A DNA stretch of 64,000 bases. It comes from Eurosta solidaginis (Eukaryota; Arthropoda; Insecta; Diptera; Tephritidae). Both the position numbers and the translations under genes were made by a program. Under the pieces are notes generated by a model. That model saw only the letters and a list, made by a program, of their open reading frames with translations. It did not search any database and had not been told where the DNA came from. Shown here one piece after another: positions 53,238 to 64,000 of this stretch (its first letter is position 1; each line of letters begins with the position of its first letter). The stretch is from positions 260,912,897 to 260,976,896 of the forward strand of contig NC_090319.1 of NCBI RefSeq assembly GCF_040869045.1, in the 5' to 3' direction.

Positions 53238-55259
53238 TAGAGATGGGAAAGGGGTAAATACACAAATGGTAAATACCGATAAATTGGTTATATATGGTAA
53301 AAATGGGTAAAGTCCCAAATATTTACCCAAAATAAGGGTAAAAATAATCTTTTGGAAAATATGGGATACAAACACACAAATTCATTCCAAAATGTATCCA
53401 ATTTGTCCTATATTGGTGGGTAGTTATCCATTACGCTATCGGTTGAATTAGTTTTAATCTGTAATCCAGCGTTTTTTCAAAAATATTTAGCCAAAAATGC
53501 ATGCCGTTGCAAATATTTAAATTTACCCAGTAAACATTTTGAGTCGAAAAAGAGTCGGAAAAATATCTAAATTGGAGCCTTTACAGCCAGCATGTGCTCA
53601 TTTGGGAGGCCTAAACCAATGTATTTCCTTCTTGCAATGGTCGTCCTATATGAGACTATTAACGTAAATCATTTGAGCCTAAAAAAGATGCTTATACAAT
53701 AGGGCGGGTCGATTTAAAAATCGCTCATTGCTCTGTGAAAATCGTATTCTAGGGATCAAAATAAGAAACTTTGACGAAGGAACCATACCTCTAAAATGAA
53801 TTCTGATGTCCCCCCGTTTGGGTCGAACTTTTGGGTAGGGGCAATTTCAATTCTACCTGCTGTGTCTTGTGGTGGCTTAAAAAATACAACACAAGCAATT
53901 TTACGATCTGCAATTGTGTCACAGTGATACCTTCATTTTTTAAAACGGTTGAATAAAAAACCCACACAACTATGTTTACGACATGCAAATGCATCACAGT
54001 GATGCCTTGGATGTAAAAGGGGGTTGTAAAAACGCTAATTTCTAATAATTTTTTTAATTTTTTTTCTATTACTAAGTTAAATTCATTTTTTCATTTACAT
54101 CTGTTCTGACTAAATAAATTTCTAAAGAGAAAAATAAACTCCAAAAAGAAAAAACATAGGCATTTCAAAGTGAGATTTTTCAAAATTTGCAATAAATCGA
54201 CCCGGCCTATTATACAATAAAAGAATAGCAAGGGTAAAAATAATGTACAAATGTAATTCATTTTGTATTAAAATGAACAGTGATCGTAACAAAGTTTCAA
54301 AATTTGTTGCAAACTCGCTGTGACGAACATAAATAGTTGATAAATGATAATTTTTGCATGCTAGGTTAGGAGCTTTTAGGCCGTTAAATAAAAGGCAAAA
54401 CTTAAATTTTCTTTTACCCTCCTACGCGTTTCGACGCTTTTCTGATTCCTACATTGCCCACTTATTTTAGACTCGTTTCGGACTCTTAAATTATGAGCGC
54501 CGTGAGCCTGTTTGTTTGGGTAAATATGTGTCCCTTATAAATATTCTCTTACAGTTCTGGAGTTTAATATGGTTCAAAAGCTTCAAAAATGCTATCACCT
54601 TAGAGTCTTTTATGACTCCGATTTGATGAAATTATAAACAAACGAAAAATATTAGAATTAGTAAACTAGGCAGCTCCGGAATAAAAACTCTGAAATTTTT
54701 CTGCGACAATTTATTCTAAATAAATAATTAATTCAACTAATACTTATTTCATTTCTATCTTATCCTCATGTGAGTTTTATCACAACAATTTTCTCCCCTA
54801 TGTTTCCCGCTTCGGATATATGTCAAAAATTCTTCCTAAAAGCCCTGAAGTAGTGTCATTAAAGGACTCAAAATTAGCAGTATATGACGCCAATAAAGCT
54901 CATATATTATATCGGAAAGAGGCCTGTATAAGACTTATGTTAGAGGCACAATATGAGCATATAGCATTCTCTTCAGGCTCCTAAGTGAGTTCATAACGAG
55001 TGCAAACTATCCAAAGTTTGGACTCCTTTCAGACTAATTGTTGACTCCGAATGCTTGCTGGATTGTTTGTTTAAAATAAAAACGAAAATTTTTTAATTTC
55101 AAATGGCGTACAAATTTAATTGCTGAATTGTAATTCCAAGCGGCCTCGATTCAAACGATTTTTAAATACCCAAAAAAAGATACAAAAAAGGAATATTCTG
55201 GGTATTTTCCCGGTATTTACCCATAAAAATCGTAAATACCCGGTAGAATCCCAACTCTA
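53238..55259. mobile_element. hAT-like element, non-autonomous, about 2.0 kb, with 8-bp target duplication
   Basis: The left end TAGAGATGGGAAAGGGGTAA and right end 'cggtagaatcccaactcta' are imperfect inverted repeats (TAGAGNTGGGA). The subterminal zone is rich in GGTAAATA/TATTTACC words on both sides. The flanking 8-base words atgatagt (53230-53237) and atgatagg (55260-55267) match at 7 of 8. TAGAGATGGG-type ends with 8-bp duplications are typical of hAT transposons. No transposase frame remains. A second element sits at 53700-54209. Confidence 0.8.
53700..54209. mobile_element. hAT-like MITE nested in the larger hAT, perfect 8-bp duplication
   Basis: Ends are TAGGGCGGGTCGATTT and AAATCGACCCGGCCTA (15 of 16 paired positions match). 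Perfect 8-bp duplication ttatacaa (53692-53699 and 54210-54217). 510 bp. Paired internal words 'tgtcacagtgatacctt' and 'catcacagtgatgcctt' occur about 77 bp apart. No coding frame. The 8-bp duplication also fits P-type elements, but the TIR style favours hAT. Confidence 0.9.
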
Positions 55260-55267
55260 ATGATAGG

Positions 55268-56164
55268 TCATCAAATACACTGTCAATAAGGATTTATATG
55301 GAAAAGAACATAGGTACTCACGATTTCCGTGACATATAAAAATTCTACAAATTCTGTACGTGTTCGAGGATTTTTGTCAGCATAAAATAAAAAATTTTTG
55401 GCCAAGTATGTAATAAGTTGGATATGAAAAATAACTATTCCTGGGATTACTTGTTTTATTGCAAATGTTTTGGTATGAGTGAATCACAACCACGGTTGCC
55501 ACAGCATGTTTTTTTTTGACCAAAAATGGCAATATTCAAAAGCTGACCGGTATGGTCAGTCATGTCGAGGAGATATTTTTCTTTTGGCCACCTAGTGAAA
55601 AATCCTTAAAAAATGTCCTGATTATGCCAAAGATCACACAGTGGAATATATGGAATGAACAAATTAGATAAATCGGAGCAATTTATGCTCAAGTTTATTA
55701 CATTATACGCAAGTATGAGTGAGTTACAAGTTCTTCTGTCATGTGTTGTATAACTGACTGCTGGGGCAAGGCGGAGGTGGCACTTGGCATGCTGGCAAGC
55801 CCCTGCTAGCTCGTCGGGTGGGGTGAGTTTTTGCTCACCCGCCTTACCTACAGGTATACAAACAAGAGAGAGGTTCATGCCTGAAATCTATGTAAAGAAA
55901 AGGAAAGCTGGAAGAAAAGGTCTGTCCGTGTCAGGTGGAGTCATCCCTCCCTTTCTGCGTAAAACCTTGACGCAGCCTTGGGCGTTGCACTGACTCCGGC
56001 ACTTTAGCAACGCCTCCTTAGCCTGACATGTGTCCGTCCGTTAATGTCCCATGTCCCTAGCCTGTCTAGTCTGTCACCGTCGCCTCACATTCACGTCGCC
56101 TTTTTTTGTTGCACTCGTGCAACACCCACACCAATTGAGTGTCTTAGCCTGACATTTTTTTAGG
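55268..56164. other. unassigned spacer with a strong hairpin
   Basis: GGGTGAG-TTTTTG-CTCACCC at 55821-55840 is a perfect 7-bp stem. The stretch 55740-56110 is unusually GC-rich for the window. Frames of 90 (-) and 69 (+) residues overlap there with no motif. Confidence 0.4.
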
Positions 56165-58460
56165 GTAAGCTCAACCTATGAACTAATAAATATGATAAGT
56201 TTGGATTCCTTTGTAAAACGTTATAAAAAAACTCTTTATTAAATATATATCCTAAAATTAATGATCAAGAAACTTCAAAAAATTCAAAAAAACTTCACTT
56301 ATGTAGAATTTTCCTTAAGACTAATTAGTTGGAACTAACTCTATCTAAGATACGTATATTCGTAAGTAAGAATAATAAAGATGGGGATAGAAGTGGCTAA
56401 AAGGAAGATAATAGGGAAAAGGAAGTTTACTTTTGGGTTTATTTAATGGAAAGATTGTGGATAAAAAAACTTAACAAAAACCCACGGAAGACCCAAACGT
56501 AAAAAAACTTTAAATTGAAAACTATTGAATAAAAATGAAAAGGATTTTACGTAAAAAGGAAAATTGGACCGTGCAGCAAAAACTTAACTTGAAAATTACC
56601 GCATAAAAATGTGAAACTTTAGCGTACAAAAATAAAAAATTGAAAACGACTAAGTGCTAATAATGCTGTCGTTATCGGGCCGCCACTGTATCCCAATAAC
56701 TCCTTAGCCTCTGCTGGCTTCCAGCAGGTTTGTTTACAATTTGATATATACGTATGTTTGTATTTAAACTATTTGTGTAGGTAGTTAATAACTTATAACT
56801 CTAGCACTTACCGATCAATCCCGCGACGGAGGCGCCTGCGTCGAAGAGAGAGCGTGGCTGTAAAGAACGTACATATACATACACCTACAAACCTATGCTG
56901 GAACGTCGATCGGTGGAAGAGGTGACAATGAAAGATAACAAATTTATTCGGGCATGCGGTTGCGGCCCGGATCAAAGAATTTATGCGCTTTAGAGTGAAG
57001 GATGATGATTCAAAACAAATTTACAAAATAAATAAATAAATAAAAAAAATATTAAATAATAAAAATAAAAAAACTGCAAAATTTAATAGTGCGACAGCCT
57101 AATATAAATGAAATCGGAAATTTAACAAATATGTGAAAAAAAATGAAACTGAGGGTAAACTATAAAATCTAATAGCCTTGCAAAAAATATAAGCGCAAAA
57201 AGAAAATGTAAAGCAAAAGCTAGAAGTAAAAAATAACAGAAGAATGCGCTAATTAGAATCAACAAAAGGCAACGCGTACAAAAAGGCAAAGAGATAAAAG
57301 TGTTAGGAAGGTGGAATCGAAATTGTACTCTTTAAATTAAATGTAAAAAAAGGTGAACGGAAAAAGTGACAAACTCATGTAGAAACAGAATGCTTAAAAA
57401 TTAGGTATTTTAGAGGGACGGCGGGACATGAGAAAAAAGGTTAAATGTGCGAATGTGCGGGTGTGGACAAAAAGTTAAGGAAATAATAGGTAGGTGAGTA
57501 ACAAGTGGAATTTTGAAAGGATAGAGAAAAATGAGAAGAAGTAAGAAACCGGAATGAATATGAACGTAGAAATGCTTACAATTATAAAGTTAGTAAAATT
57601 TCAAAAAAATGAATTCATCGAAAAATAGGAGAAAACTCACACGCAAATCGAAAAAACTAGAGTTGAGTTAAATTAAACCTTAACGAAAATAAACTAAAAA
57701 TTCAAATTAAACAATATCGTAATAAACTAAAAATTAACCAAAAATAATGATCCCTAATGAGTTTCCCTTTTTAGGCTCTCTCCTTGACTGCTTTTCTCCT
57801 CCAATTAGTGATTGTATCTGCAGCTCCAATAATGATCGCGGTGACAGGACAGGAGCGCTCAGATGCCCCTTTACTCCCTTGACGTCTGGCCTGGCACCGT
57901 CTGTATGCTTCCCTTTCCTCTATATGAAATACTACCCCGCTTTTGTATGTTTCGGACTGTATTTGTGGCTGGTGATGGTGGACAGTTTAAATTTTTTGCA
58001 CAGCAATCTAGATGTGTATAGGGGAAGAATATTAGGGACTGGGGTGATGGCGGCAGAGGAAGACACATTAGGGTGCATGTGACCTTATTTTATTTAGTGA
58101 CTTTTATCTACTTATTTCATTTTACCTATTTATGTCATTTTATTCATTCATTTGGTTTTATTAATTTTACTTGATTTTATCCAATAGATTTTTATTAAAT
58201 ATCTGGCTTTATTTATTTATATATGTAATTTTAGTTATTTTAATTAGTTTTATATGTAATTTTATTTTATAATTTTATTTAATTTATTTTAATTTTATTT
58301 TATTTTTAACCTTCATTATTTTATCTAATTTTTTTTTTTACTTAATTTTATCTTTGTGTATAATTTCGTTTTATTCACTAAATTTTATTGATTGTAGGTA
58401 TGTAATTTTATTCAACTTAATTTTCACTTTTAACATTTTTTTTTTGAATTTATTTTCACT
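56165..58460. other. strand-asymmetric A-rich then T-rich region
   Basis: 56165-57745 has far more A than T on the plus strand (for example the stretches at 57000-57080 and 57300-57660). 58085-58460 is T-dominated (TTTTATTTAATTTTA-type). Between them lies a more balanced segment with a 111-residue frame (57747-58082, +) that I do not recognise. Such bias is common in retroelement genomes but no retroelement protein is visible. Confidence 0.45.
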
Positions 58461-58969
58461 ATTAGTCCACATGCACCATGGACTGGGAGAAAGGGGTTTC
58501 ACTGGACTCACCTGGGGCTGTTGTCAAGCAGAGTATGGGATCCCGGCTCTTCCTTGGGATTCCGCTAAATTACCCGTTAGCACGGTTTTATGAAAAAAAA
58601 AATCGCGAACTTTTTTTTTTCGCAAAAAATATATATATAATTAGAACTTGCTTCCGCACTCACTTAAGTCAACTTTTCTTTTGAGACATTCCCTGCAATC
58701 GTTTGGCGGTCGTACCCCATAAATCAAAAGCCTTTCTTTCTCACCACTTTCACTCAAGAACGAAAGACACCAATACATATAACCCTATTTTGGCGGGACA
58801 TAAACTTTCACGACTAACTCCACGCATACTAACAGATACATGTTCAAACATCTATCCAAGTGTTTGCTTTCTACCAGTTACTAACACATGTAAACGTAGC
58901 TATGCTGGTATATGCACACAGATACATACGTAAATGTTTGAACATCCTTACCATCGCATTAACCCACAG
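58461..58969. other. unassigned spacer
   Basis: 58470-58590 is GC-richer with a 79- and a 68-residue overlapping frame, unrecognised. A T-run lies at 58611-58620. Confidence 0.4.
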
Positions 58970-58976
58970 GCTGCCG

Positions 58977-59602
58977 CTACACATGCAAAGCCTGAAGACC
59001 AAGCAATTTGAGCCTGCTGGTATATGATCGAAGGCCGTATGGCGAGTGAAGCATCCGTAAAACAATTTTCGTAAAAATTTTTTCAACTCTATCAATTTTA
59101 TAGGAGTTGGATTCATACAAAGGATTCCATATTATTGAACAATATTCAAGGCGACTTCTGACCAAGGAGATATTAAGTGCCTTCAACGTCTTAGGGTCCT
59201 TAAAGTCACTGGTATTTCGTCTAATGAACCCAACCATTGCAAAGGAATTTGTAACAATGAAGTCAATATGACTGGAAAAAGAGAATTTGAAGTCAAAAAT
59301 GACACCCAATTCTTTAATCTCTTGACAAAGATTATGAAATTTAGCATTTAGTTTGTAGTTAAAATATATCGCAGTTGTCTTTTTGGAATAAGACACAACG
59401 CAGCATATGTTTGTATTAAAAATAAATTATTGGCTGCGCACAAACCGGAAAAAGAGTCCAAATCAGATTGCAAGTTAATGCAGTCAGAGCTATTACGGAT
59501 CGTTAGAAATAGCTTGACATCGTGCGCAAACACCAAACATTTTGCGAATTTAAATTGCTGGGCAAATAATTTATGAAAATTAAGAATAATAGAGGGCCAC
59601 AA
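58977..59602 (-). pseudogene. Jockey/CR1-like element, RT catalytic box and thumb
   Basis: Frame 59348-59602 carries KCLVFAHDVKLF, the counterpart of YADD-xKLF with the first Asp replaced by His, so catalysis would be lost. Frame 58977-59396 carries IKELGVIFDFKFSFSSHIDF, then FKDPKTLKALNISLVRSRLE and YCSIIWNPLY, the thumb of Jockey/CR1-type RT. It ends at LKLLGLQALHV and a stop about 70 residues short of the usual C-terminus. Confidence 0.85.
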
Positions 59603-59990
59603 TGGGTACCCTGCAGAATACCTGGCAAGGCGTTAATATGTAGAGATGACTTGTCGACTCCAATTGCTACATAGAACTTTGTGTTCCACAAAAAACTCGT
59701 GAAGAATTTCAACAAGTTTCCACTGATTCCATACTTGGCTAACCTGCGTACTAGAATAGTATGATCAACCTTGTCAAATGCTTTCGAGAAGTCAATGTAT
59801 ATGACGTCGAGTTGCTCAGAGTTCTCTAAAGCACCCACAATTTCATTAGTAGTTAAAGCTAAATTTGTGGAGGTAGACCTACCTGGGAAAAATCCATGCT
59901 GGCACTCCACTATAGCCTTGCCAACGTAATCGAACAATTTACGTTGAAGTACGTGGTCGAATATTTTTGATAGAGTACTCTGTTTAAAAA
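59503..59990 (-). pseudogene. Jockey/CR1-like element, RT palm
   Basis: From about 59990 the frame resumes after the insertion with NYRPIFKQSTLSKIFDHVLQ in one frame. The 144-residue frame (59503-59937) then has ECQHGFFPGRSTSTNL, DVIYIDFSKAFDKVDH (motif A with catalytic Asp) and INALPGILQGTHCGPLLFLI (GxxQG block with H replacing the usual R/S residues). After INYLPSNLNSQN a frameshift near 59550 moves the catalytic box into another frame. Confidence 0.85.
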
Positions 59991-60010
59991 TCGGTCTGTA
60001 GTTGCAAATG

Positions 60011-60484
60011 GGAGCGTGTCATTATTCTGTATTACAAAATTCTGGGTGACAAAATTCTGCTTTTTAAAATTCTGCTTTCTAAAATTTTGCTTTTTCAATT
60101 TTCTGCATGTTTAATTCCGGAAGTCAAAATTCCGGAATCATGGCATGGCGTAGCCGGTGTTGCATCGGCTAAGGGTTATTTTTTTAAAGTGCGGCCGAAG
60201 GCCGCCTACGCAGAAGGGTATACTACGCAGAAGGACATCACCGTGGCGGTAGCCACGTTTATACCACACACCCGGACTTGGCATGGTGTAGCCCAGGGTT
60301 ATTTTTTATAAGCGCTGCCGAAGGCCGCCTATACAGAAAGGTGTTCTACGCTGAATTACTGTGCATGGCGAACTTTTTCAAAACAATTACGTGACCTCTT
60401 TAACATTGTTAACATTATATTTTAATACAGAATTTTGTAATACAGAATTTTGAAAGCAGAATTTTAGAATTTCGACACCACCCC
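60011..60484. mobile_element. foldback/MULE-like element with 10-bp target duplication, nested in the RT
   Basis: 474 bp flanked by gttgcaaatg (60001-60010 and 60485-60494). The ends GGAGCGTGTCATTATTCT and the complement of the right end, GGGGTGGTGTCGAAATTCT, are imperfect inverted repeats. Both ends contain iterated AAAATTCTG units in opposite orientation. The middle holds two diverged copies of a module 'ggcatggcgtagcc' ... 'ccgaaggccgcctacgcaga' (60141-60212 and 60280-60342). Long duplications with end repeats made of short subunits fit Foldback/Mutator-like elements. No coding frame. Confidence 0.85.
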
Positions 60485-60494
60485 GTTGCAAATG

Positions 60495-60837
60495 TCATTG
60501 TGGAGCATAATTTCCACGAGTCCAAAAAAATTCCAATGTTCAAGCAATTTTGAAATAGAAGAGCTAAAGGTTCCGCAATGGAGTTTGCGCACATTTTGAT
60601 AAATATCTGAGAAAACCCCTCAGTATCTGATTTTGCACTACTTGTCAATTTAGAGATTGATAGAAGAACGTCATCTGCGGTAACAAATTTGGAATTGGTA
60701 CCCAGAGTGAAATATAGGATTAGGTAAAGAGGTAAACTTTGAGTAAACTTTTTGCAAAGATGTCGCGAACAGGTTGCAGGCATCCTGTGGATTACTGGAC
60801 ACTTCGCCATCATACTCCATGGTCGTTGGAAAGCCAT
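60495..60837 (-). pseudogene. Jockey/CR1-like element, RT N-terminal (fingers) part
   Basis: LLSISKLTSSAKSDTEGFSQ then IFIKMCANSIAEPLALLFQN and GIFLDSWKLC match the RT opening (L..L...SSGPDGI...FLK.CA..LA.PL..LFN.SL..G.FP..WK). SSGPD has become SSAKSD. The frame runs into the foldback-like insertion at 60494. Confidence 0.78.
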
Positions 60838-60905
60838 TGGTTTTTCTTTTCGAGTTAATAACTGACCAGAAACTAGACGGATTTGACTTTAATTTTGATT
60901 CGAGT

Positions 60906-61660
60906 TTAAGCAGGACTTATTAAGGCAATCGAATTGTTTTTAAGTCTTATATAGTTAAGTCGATCAATTTCTTTACAGCTTTTCCTATGTTTTTCAAAAG
61001 CTTTATTTTTTCTATTTTTAAGATTATTTAGTTTTAGATTAAACCATGGTGACCTATTCATTAAGACCTTACGTTTTAGAGGTACGAAGCTCGAAATTGC
61101 TAGTGAAAGCCTCCTCGTCAAAATTTCGTAGGAGGCCTCCGGATTTCCGGAGAAGTTAAGAAAATTCCAATCAGTAGCTGAGAAGAATTCGTTTATCGCT
61201 ACACGATCGACTTTGAAACAGTTATATTCCAATGTTGATTCGGCTGGTTTTTTATAAAAATCATAAAATTCGAAATTTATAGCCAAGACATTGTGGTGAA
61301 AACTATTTTCCAAAATCGGAAATGGATACTCAAGGCATGATATTTTTAAATGAGCAGACCCAAAAACTAGGTATAGGGACCTACCATTCTTATTTGGCTG
61401 AGAGTTATATTGTTTTAGACCGTATGAAAATAAGGTGCTAACAACTAGAATATCGATGTCGGATTTGATATTTGAAGATAAAATATTCCGATCATTCGAC
61501 CAAGATATATTACTTAAATTGAAATCGCCTACGTATATATATTCCATCAGACGGATTAGCATTATTGACAACTTGACTTAAATTATCTATATGCTTCTGA
61601 TACATAGCAATGTCACTACTTGGTGGAATATAGGTCAATAGAAAAATTATTGTTTATTAC
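60906..61660 (-). pseudogene. Jockey/CR1-like element, endonuclease C-terminal half and linker
   Basis: In a frame upstream of 61571: TYIPPSSDIAMYQKHIDNLS, the typical YIPPxxD block. The main 221-residue frame then carries YVGDFNLSNISW (GDFN catalytic block), NGRSLYLVFGSAHLKI (N.R.LDLVF block with D-to-Y) and ENSFHHNVLAINF (in place of the SDH block, catalytic His pair altered). It then enters the linker RSPWFNLKLNNLKNRKNKAF that precedes RT. The frame is kept over 221 residues, but a break near 61560 separates the first part. The domain would nick target DNA. Confidence 0.8.
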
Positions 61661-64000
61661 TAGTAAACGTAACGCATATACAAATTCGTTCCACGTCACC
61701 ATTATTATAATCAATATTAATTTGTCAACTATATAGATGTTAAGGCAAAGACTCCCTCATTTAGGTGGCGTGACTCTTAATCCTCCCGTGACATGGAGTA
61801 AAAAGCCTAAAGCGGTACTCAGATACGTTAACGGCCTCCGCATATAGTAACAGGCTGCAAGGTCAAACACTATAGATTTGAATATACCAGACTTTATAAC
61901 AAAAAAAAAAAACATAAATAAATTAAAAAGTAGTATGATATTAACAGATTTGAGCAAAAATAAAAATATTAAAAAATAACTGTTCGTTTATGAGAGAAAT
62001 AAAAAATCTCAAATGGAAACTGTTTCTGAGAGAAAAATAAAAAATAATTTTAATTTTCGGAACGAAATGAAAAACACAAAAATATAAAGATCAATTCATT
62101 TAGCGATAGGCGTTTTCCCCTCTTCAATTTGATTGTTTTGCTTTATACATTGGGCAGCAGGAGTGATTTGCCATTTCCAATTTATTCTCATAAGGTCAGC
62201 TTGTTTATGCGTTATCTGACCACTACTAATCAATTTCTTAATACATTCTTATTCTGTTTTTAACAAACTTTTCTAAAACAAGCTTCTTCAACAACCTTTG
62301 TACTATATTATTATCTCTTGTCTTTCGTCTACGCACTCACTTTATTTGCATTAAATATTTTTTTACAATTTTTTTGTACACTCAAGTCAGTCTGCACTTC
62401 GTTAAGGACGCGGCACAGTGACATTTTTCATGTAGATACATTCAGCACAAGCTTATGCATTCAAATAACATCGCCACAATCAACCAAGCTGTTGCGTTTA
62501 TAAATATGAGGGAATTTCAGACTTTGTAATTCAAGTTTATTTCGCCTTGCCCATTCACATACAAAATTTCGCTAAGCACTGTTTTAAATATTCTACTTAT
62601 ACAACAAAGATAATTGCTAACATATTTTGTGTCGTATTTATTTGTTATATTGCAGTTTTTAATTGCGAAACATGTTAGAAAAGTTACCAGCAAGTGAGTA
62701 AAATAATTTCACTTGCAAAGTGTGCCAGCACTTTTAGCCAAAACAAATGTCAAATTCTTCTTCTTCTGCTTTGCTTGCAGCAAAAGTTGCAAGTTGGCTA
62801 CTGTTTTGTGTCAGTTGGCGCCAGTGTCGCGCAATCTACCGTTCTCCATAAAAGCACGTGCAATCTGCTCATAATGCATAAGATTGAGTTAAACGCATCT
62901 ATATGAAAAGCTGCTTATGTGACGGGGTTTTAGATTTTCCAATCACCAAAGTCCTCTGCATTTTCGCATTCGTCTGACCGCATACAAACAAACCAAATTT
63001 TCAATGGATTTTGTGTTTAGAATTTAAAATTTTCAAATTGCAAATTCAATGCAAATACAATGGCTTTCGGTCAAAAAGTTTGCCAGCAAAAGTTTAGTTT
63101 CCCATTGCAGTTGAGCAATTGTGTTGATTGAAAGAGATTTTTGAAGTAAAAAGTTTCAATTATTTTACTTAGAAGCAAGAAGTATGCTTGCCTGCTGGTA
63201 AGGCAGTCAAAGTATTGTGCTTACGACCATTTATAAAATAAATTGAAATCGATAGCCACAACTTGGGACGAACATAATTGGAGACAGATATAATAAATGT
63301 GGTTTTCAAATATATTGTTCAATTTATTAAAATTTATTTATTAACATTAGGGTGCTAGGTGAATTTTTCCTGCTGACAACCGCTTAAGTTTGGGTTTGAC
63401 ACTCAAACTGAATTACTAAGCCAGAAGAAGTTTTTATTTCACTCGGAAAATAATAATTATTTTTTGCATTATCTATTGCGTTTGGAATAAAACAGTATCT
63501 TTCGAGTTTTTTAATTTTAGAAAGATAAGAATATAATGCGAATTTTGAGAGACACATAACTTGTACTTTGTTTGACTAAAGTTGATTGGGCTACAAAACC
63601 ATAAACAAATGACATCAGATCACGTATTGAATTTTTGTATTTGTAATCGAATTAAAAAAATAAAACTTGATAACGTAGCGCTTTTAACATTTCTCGATTC
63701 TTTATATTTCTCTCATATTCCGCTACCAGTGTTCGGAGTATTTAAAATTGTTACCTGAGTAAACGACTACGGCGGAGTTAGAGTTAAATTTTCAGTTTGG
63801 TGGCTTTGCAAATTCTTCTATTGTGTTTTGGCATAATCAAAAAAGTAATCTGCTATAGCAGATGCACTCGAAGTCGACAAAAACATGTTGGATGAGTAAT
63901 TAATAGGAACAATTAAATACAGCATACTTCATACTGAAAGAGAGGCGTACTTAATCTCCCCATATATACACCGTGAAAACATTGTTTTGAAAATATATAC
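61661..64000. other. unassigned AT-rich spacer
   Basis: Only short frames (60-70 residues) without motifs. Poly-A near 61902-61911. No recognised repeat family and no gene supported to the window end. Confidence 0.5.

Larger units (their letters stand above)
58970..61660 (-). mobile_element. Jockey/CR1-like non-LTR retrotransposon, truncated at both ends and interrupted
   Basis: Reading down from 61660: endonuclease, linker, RT fingers, [474-bp insertion], RT palm, thumb. No RNase H domain follows, which fits Jockey/CR1 rather than LOA/R1. The 3' end with stop and tail is not present. Coding parts are described separately. Confidence 0.82.

Noticed and set aside
56670..56700. A primer-binding site plus LTR start on the minus strand ('cgggccgccac' then TGTATCCC)
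   Set aside because: Resembles a TGGCGG-type binding site next to a TG end, but no second LTR or internal coding sequence could be found.

Overview
The window reads as repeat-dense nuclear DNA of a higher fly, most probably a tephritid fruit fly. This rests on AT-rich composition, non-LTR and Ty3/Gypsy elements of insect type, and short interspersed families that I associate with tephritids from memory; no species is claimed. I found no convincing host gene: no intact exon-like open frame, tRNA, rRNA, CRISPR array or bacterial operon. Almost every long reading frame that resembles a known protein is a broken piece of a transposable element. The window is best read as intergenic or intronic sequence.

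Layout. 0-9 kb: RNase H remnant (-), the 3' end of a non-LTR element (+), a degenerate CCGAAATAGTCC-type repeat, two copies of a tRNA-derived SINE, two copies of a TGTTGT-headed repeat, and a 516-bp inverted-repeat MITE (8150-8665). 9-11 kb: 5'-truncated R1-type element with four hairpin repeats in its 3' region. 11-17.7 kb: several copies of a large family with a GTTCGG/CCGAAC end hairpin, including a 153-bp tandem array with a SINE inside it. 18-23 kb: more non-LTR debris, a solo LTR and another SINE. 24.5-25.8 kb: two solo LTRs of one family in opposite orientation. 27.1-32.1 kb: a hairpin-family element with a 128-bp tandem array, split by a LOA-like non-LTR element that keeps an open RNase H frame. 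33-34 kb: SINE, RT remnant, SINE. 35.6-39.5 kb: a complete but dead Ty3/Gypsy element with both 205-bp LTRs and 5-bp target duplications. 39.8-40.6 kb: TGTTGT-family repeat abutting a second LOA 3' end. 41.2-44 kb: a GATAAC-rich degenerate repeat, a MITE with perfect 36-bp inverted repeats, and a purine-rich repeat. 47-48 kb: another hairpin-family end. 50-53 kb: RNase H/RT debris. 53.2-55.3 kb: a hAT-like element holding a second, smaller hAT-like element. 56-58.5 kb: strongly strand-asymmetric A-rich then T-rich DNA. 59-61.7 kb: a Jockey/CR1-type element whose RT is split by a 474-bp foldback-like element with a 10-bp target duplication. 61.7-64 kb: nothing recognised.

The elements do not form a pathway; their relation is historical. 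Nested insertions give a relative order: the hairpin family predates the LOA copy and one SINE copy, the Jockey/CR1 element predates the foldback-like element, and the outer hAT predates the inner one. The Gypsy element looks among the younger insertions, because its LTRs differ at only 5 of 205 positions. All boundaries and identities were read by eye and should be treated as approximate unless a target duplication is quoted.
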